From Brachyhypopomus gauderio (lineage: Eukaryota; Chordata; Actinopteri; Gymnotiformes; Hypopomidae), in the NCBI RefSeq assembly GCF_052324685.1, contig NC_135222.1, forward strand, positions 2,495,173 to 2,559,172: 64,000 nt of DNA, in the 5' to 3' direction. Numbering within the stretch: the first letter of the stretch is position 1; each line of letters starts with the position of its first letter. A program made the translations under genes and the position numbers. The notes beneath the pieces are model-generated. The model made no database searches. It was not told the origin of the DNA and saw nothing but the letters and a program-made list of their open reading frames with translations. Positions 59,947-64,000 of the stretch are shown here, one piece after another.

Positions 59947-62900
59947 ATGGAAGATCTGACAGACATCTGTAGTGATCAGGTAGCATCGTTTGAAGATGAG
60001 GTTCTGAAGAGCTCGAAACCTTTTCCTTACAAAACAGCCTTAGCAGACACAATCAGAATAAGCAGTGCTTCAAGCACTGTCATGGAGATGAGAGGTGTCC
60101 CTGCGGGTGATCAGTGGGAGTCAGGAGGTGACCGTAAGGTGGAGGATCTGGATTCTTTCAACCTAATAGAACCCCCTCCACTGGATTGGAGGTCTGATTC
60201 TTCCAGTGAAGCATGTTCGCTTAGAGATATCGATGAACCTGGATCTTTCCAGACTGACTCCTTGGAGGCACCAATGGAGGAATTAAGTGATTATGAAGTT
60301 CAGAACACAAGTTCCACACCAACAGAGGTTGAAGATCTCACAAGTCAGGAGATGGGAATAAATGAGTCTGACATAGCCAAAAAAATGGAGGAAAAAACTG
60401 AGAAGAAAAATGAGGAGAAGCCAGAAGATCCGGTTGGGCCGCCTGATGTGGACCATTCTCACATCCAGATGTTGCTTACTCAACTTCATCTCTTCCACCC
60501 GACACCTGCACCTGCGGGCCCACCTCAAGATCTACAGCAGCAATCATCCACCCCCGATGCTTTAACTCACAGTCATTTTGTTCCATCCGTTGTGCCTGAA
60601 GTTTGTTCTCACCAGACCTGCCCTGAGACAAGCACAGTCTCTGGCCTCCTTTTCACAGAGAGTCATCAAAAAGATCTGCTACAACTGCTGGAGGAGACGG
60701 ATCCCAAGGACCCCATCACTACATATATGGACCAGGCTACCAGCAGCCATAACTGGCACAAGGCCAATCTCACTGATCCAATATACAGATCGGACAGTGC
60801 AGAGACAGATGACATGGTTGCTGTTTCATATGGTCAAGATATCTGGCACAGCTGTTTGCAGGATGAGTTTATGATGTTGGGCTACTCAGAGGAGCAGCTT
60901 CTAGAACCGTGTCAGCAGGCCAAAGGTTTGTCTTCAGACGAGGCCTCCCGTAGTGCTGATGTGGTAGGTCAATGTTCACTTGCCTTCATTCAAGACTCTC
61001 TTAACTATAATTCTGCCACTAATTTTGTGAAATGTTTTCTTTTTTTTTATCTTTTTTGTTTGACATTTTACTATTTTATTTAACAGGAAACTGAACCTGA
61101 ATCTCAGCCTTCCTATAAAAATGGTAGTAAAATTTAATATAAAGGTTTTTTAGCTCAGTTGTTAAATGAGGCCGAATGTGCTACAGGTAATAAATCTGCT
61201 GTATTTGTTGGTTAGTTCCCGGTCCTTGTGATCCTGAGGACCTGCTGGATGGCATCATCTTCGGGGCAGAGTACCTGGGATCCACACAGCTGCAGTCGGA
61301 TCGTAATCCCTCCACCAGTGCACGTATGGTTCAGGCCCAAGAAGCTGTAGATCGTATCAAGGTCAAATAAATAATCTGTTCACCAGTTTACCCTTTCAAA
61401 TCTGACTGTGGTTTTCTTCACTCTTACATTTGGGATCCACTGAAAGGAGAAGGCGAAGTTTCTGTGTGTCAGTGATTATTCTGACGGATCTCTTATGAGT
61501 CCTGCTGTCTGTACCTTTGGGAAACATTTGGATTCTGTCAGCTTTTAGCGTATGGCTGCCTTTTTCACAGTACAGGACTCCGTCCAAATGCAGACTTCAT
61601 CTTAGTTGAGTGCAGTGAATTGTAATTTTGTCTCTCTGTCTACAATAGGCCCCAGAAGGAGAGTCTCAACCAATGACTGAGGTAGACCTGTTCATCTCCA
61701 CTAAAAGAATTAAAGTTCTGACTGCTGACACACAGGTTTGTGACAGCTGTTGGTCAAGTGAGATAGAGTTCCTTTCAGAAAATTCATACTTGCCAGCTAT
61801 GTCATGCATAAATGTGGTTTGTCTATTTCCATGAGTCTGTGGCATTTTCATTTCTTTTCTATATTTAGGAGGCCATGATGGACCATTCCCTGCAGATGAT
61901 CTCCTACATAGCGGATATTGGGAGTGTTGTGGTCCTAATGGCACGCAGGAAGCCAACAGGCCATAAATCTACAGAGGCAGAAGAAAAGTCTTCTTCACCA
62001 CCCAAAAAATGCTGGATGATCTGCCATGTGTTTTCTTCTAAGGACGTGAGTAAAAAAACAAAAAAAAAACTTCCATCAGTAAAACTTTGTTCTTAAACTG
62101 CCCGTGTTCAACTAGACGTTGTATGAAGACTATAACTGATTGATGGTTCCTGTCCATATGTGCTTTGGTCTGCTGTAGGCACAGGTTATAGCTCAGGCTA
62201 TTGGCCAGGCATTTGGTGTTGCATATCAGCAGTTTTTACAAGCAAATGGAATTAAGGCCAGTGACATACGGCCAGGGGAGCACTGCCTCGGCTCAGAGGA
62301 ACTGTATAATGGAGACCTGGTTCACTTCTCACGTTCTGAAAACATAAGAGAGGTAAAATTGCCTTTATATGAACAAAATATGAACTAGCTTGTCATCATG
62401 GAATAATAAAATAGTACATTTTAGAAAGGTGTTTATGTCTAGCATTTCACATCAGTATAACAAAGAGAATGAGCCAAATTGCAACAGCTGTGTGTCAAAA
62501 GAACTGACTTTTTCCCTCTCACTTTTCCTAAGGTTTGCATATCGAAGCAAGCTGGGGAGATCCTGGGTGTGGCGGTGGTGGAGTCTGGCTGGGGCTCCAT
62601 CTTGCCTACGGTGGTAGTGGCCAACCTGCTGCATGGAGGTCCGGCGGAACGTTCCGGAGAGCTGAGCATTGGGGACCGCATCATGTCCGTAAACGGCACC
62701 AGCCTGGTGGGACTGTCTATCTCTGCTTGCCATGACATTATCAGGGTAAGATGCTGTCAGAGAGTTCGGATCACAGCTGTTCTTGAAACGTCTTCTTGCA
62801 TACAATTAAAGCAAGACGACCTCCAGTACTTGCAGATTCATCAAGGACAAACAGGATTGGAGTTTTAATCTTATAATTTATTTAAGCTCTTATTCATTTG

Positions 62901-63484
62901 CAGCACTAGAGCGATCCCTGTATCTATAATAAAGAGAGTGATATTAGAATTACATTTTTTGCTTTATGTAACAGGACTTGAAGAACCAATCACAGGTCAA
63001 GCTCAGCATAGTCCACTGCCCTCCGGTCACCATGGCCATCATAAGACGACCTGACCCCAAATACCAGCTGGGCTTCAGTGTGGAAGATGGGATTGTACGT
63101 TACTGAATTGGTTAAGCTTATTAGAAAGTTATTAATTATAGCATAATGTATATGTGAAGCATTTGTAACTTAAACATTCTCATTAGATTTGCAGTCTTAT
63201 GCGAGGAGGTATTGCAGAAAGAGGTGGAATTCGGGTTGGCCATCGCATTATTGAGATCAATGGTCAGAGTGTAGTAGCAACACCCCATGACAAAATTATC
63301 CACCTCCTGTCCAGTGCTGTAGGAGAGGTGAGAGTTGGATCCAGCAAACCTAAATCTTTTTACTTTACAACCAACTTTGGCATTTTGATGATTTATTTTG
63401 CTTTGAAAATAGATTCATTTGAAGACGATGCCAACATCAACATATCGCCTTTTAACCGGACAAGAGCAACCCGTCTTCCTCTGA
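59947..63484 (+). CDS. apba3: APBA3 / Mint3 / X11-gamma PTB-PDZ adaptor
   Basis: Adaptor of the trans-Golgi that binds the NPTY tail of APP and related cargo and, in mammals, sequesters the HIF inhibitor FIH-1. Ten coding exons: 59947-60963, 61087-61123, 61216-61361, 61649-61735, 61869-62045, 62179-62352, 62533-62745, 62975-63094, 63187-63327, 63413-63484. Phases agree; 727 aa (human 575, longer because of its acidic N-terminus). PTB about 355-540 ([48 protein letters not shown]); PDZ1 from about 547 ([19 protein letters not shown]); PDZ2 from about 637 ([36 protein letters not shown]); end [13 protein letters not shown]. The short exon found between these domains in APBA1/2 (KLAKSRKK) is absent, as in APBA3. 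The exon ending at 61123 has a weak donor (GTAGTA). Exon 1 of the coding region starts after an acceptor at 59926. Confidence 0.93.
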
Positions 63485-64000
63485 AAGGGATGAGGTTCCA
63501 GAAAGAACCAGTAGAAGACTTCAGGAGAACCAGTAGAGGACTTCATCACTGGAAACATGACTCCATTTTAATGCCAATCAGACACAGAATCACAGTAAAT
63601 GATGAGTATCGTCACTGCACTTTTTCAGTATTTTGCAAATAGGTGCTGAAATCATGGAAATCCACTCCTGTCACTCTGAGGTATGATTACAGTAGAAATA
63701 CAGTTACACTGCAAGAATCTCACTAATTCATGAACTAAACCTTTACACAGTTCACAGAATGCACGTTTGTATTCCACTGTGCCTTCAAGAACCCAGATGA
63801 TGGAAACGTGTATAAACATGCTCAATTGACCACGCTCATGACCGCGATAATGACCACGCTCATGACAGCGCTCCACTCCACCAGCACTTCGCTCATATTT
63901 GAGTCATTCAGCCTTTTGCGCTGGACCAGTTCGAGTGACTTTGGTTATGTCAAGGCATCTGCTTTTAGCAATAGAATAGATATATTTTAATAGTTGCTAT
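63485..64000 (+). other. apba3: apba3 3' UTR, runs off the window
   Basis: No AATAAA occurs between the stop codon and the window end, so the transcript probably continues. A short internal duplication of GACCACGCTCATGAC is present near 63.83-63.86 kb. Confidence 0.5.

Overview
The window is ordinary vertebrate nuclear DNA, most likely from a teleost fish. Genes are intron-rich, there are many GT, TA and GATA microsatellites and minisatellites, and several fish-type dispersed repeats are present (hAT-like and piggyBac-like MITEs, and the common fish repeat with the GGACTGTGGGAGGAAACC motif). The dispersed repeat near 46.8 kb resembles copies I associate with otophysan fishes such as catfish and characins; that taxonomic hint is inference. 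I found no bacterial-type system, CRISPR array or intact autonomous mobile element.

Eight protein-coding genes can be reconstructed exon by exon. For seven, all exon phases add up to a full-length reading frame. Left to right they are: crtc1 (+, 12 exons, 590 aa); comp/thrombospondin-5 (-, 19 exons, 755 aa, tail-to-tail with crtc1); tmem38a/TRIC-A (-, 6 exons, 293 aa); smim7 (+, 5 exons, 77 aa, head-to-head with tmem38a); med26 (+, 3 exons, 547 aa); slc35e1 (+, 6 exons, 374 aa); an ADAP-family immune adaptor related to FYB1 and PRAM1 (+, 15 coding exons seen, about 530 aa, true 5' end uncertain); pex11g (+, 5 exons, 242 aa). A ninth, apba3/Mint3 (+, 10 coding exons, 727 aa), is also complete, and its 3' UTR runs off the right edge.

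The order matches pieces of human 19p13: CRTC1-COMP, then TMEM38A-SMIM7-MED26-SLC35E1, then a PRAM1/FYB-PEX11G-APBA3 group. The genes do not form a pathway. They cover CREB coactivation, cartilage matrix, sarcoplasmic-reticulum K+ counter-ion flow, a small membrane protein, Mediator, a sugar-phosphate-type transporter, a T-cell/myeloid adaptor, peroxisome division and a PTB-PDZ adaptor.

The most interesting signals are structural. Intron 3 of crtc1 is a textbook U12-type AT-AC intron. A 32-bp minisatellite at the slc35e1 exon 5 boundary copies the splice donor in every unit. A 27-bp minisatellite directly after an exon of the FYB/PRAM1 gene stays open in the coding frame, so retention would append His-rich repeats. 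A hAT MITE with perfect 17-bp ends and an 8-bp target duplication is nested in an older repeat. A piggyBac-type MITE sits in a crtc1 intron. In comp, the integrin motif RGD of mammals is KGD.
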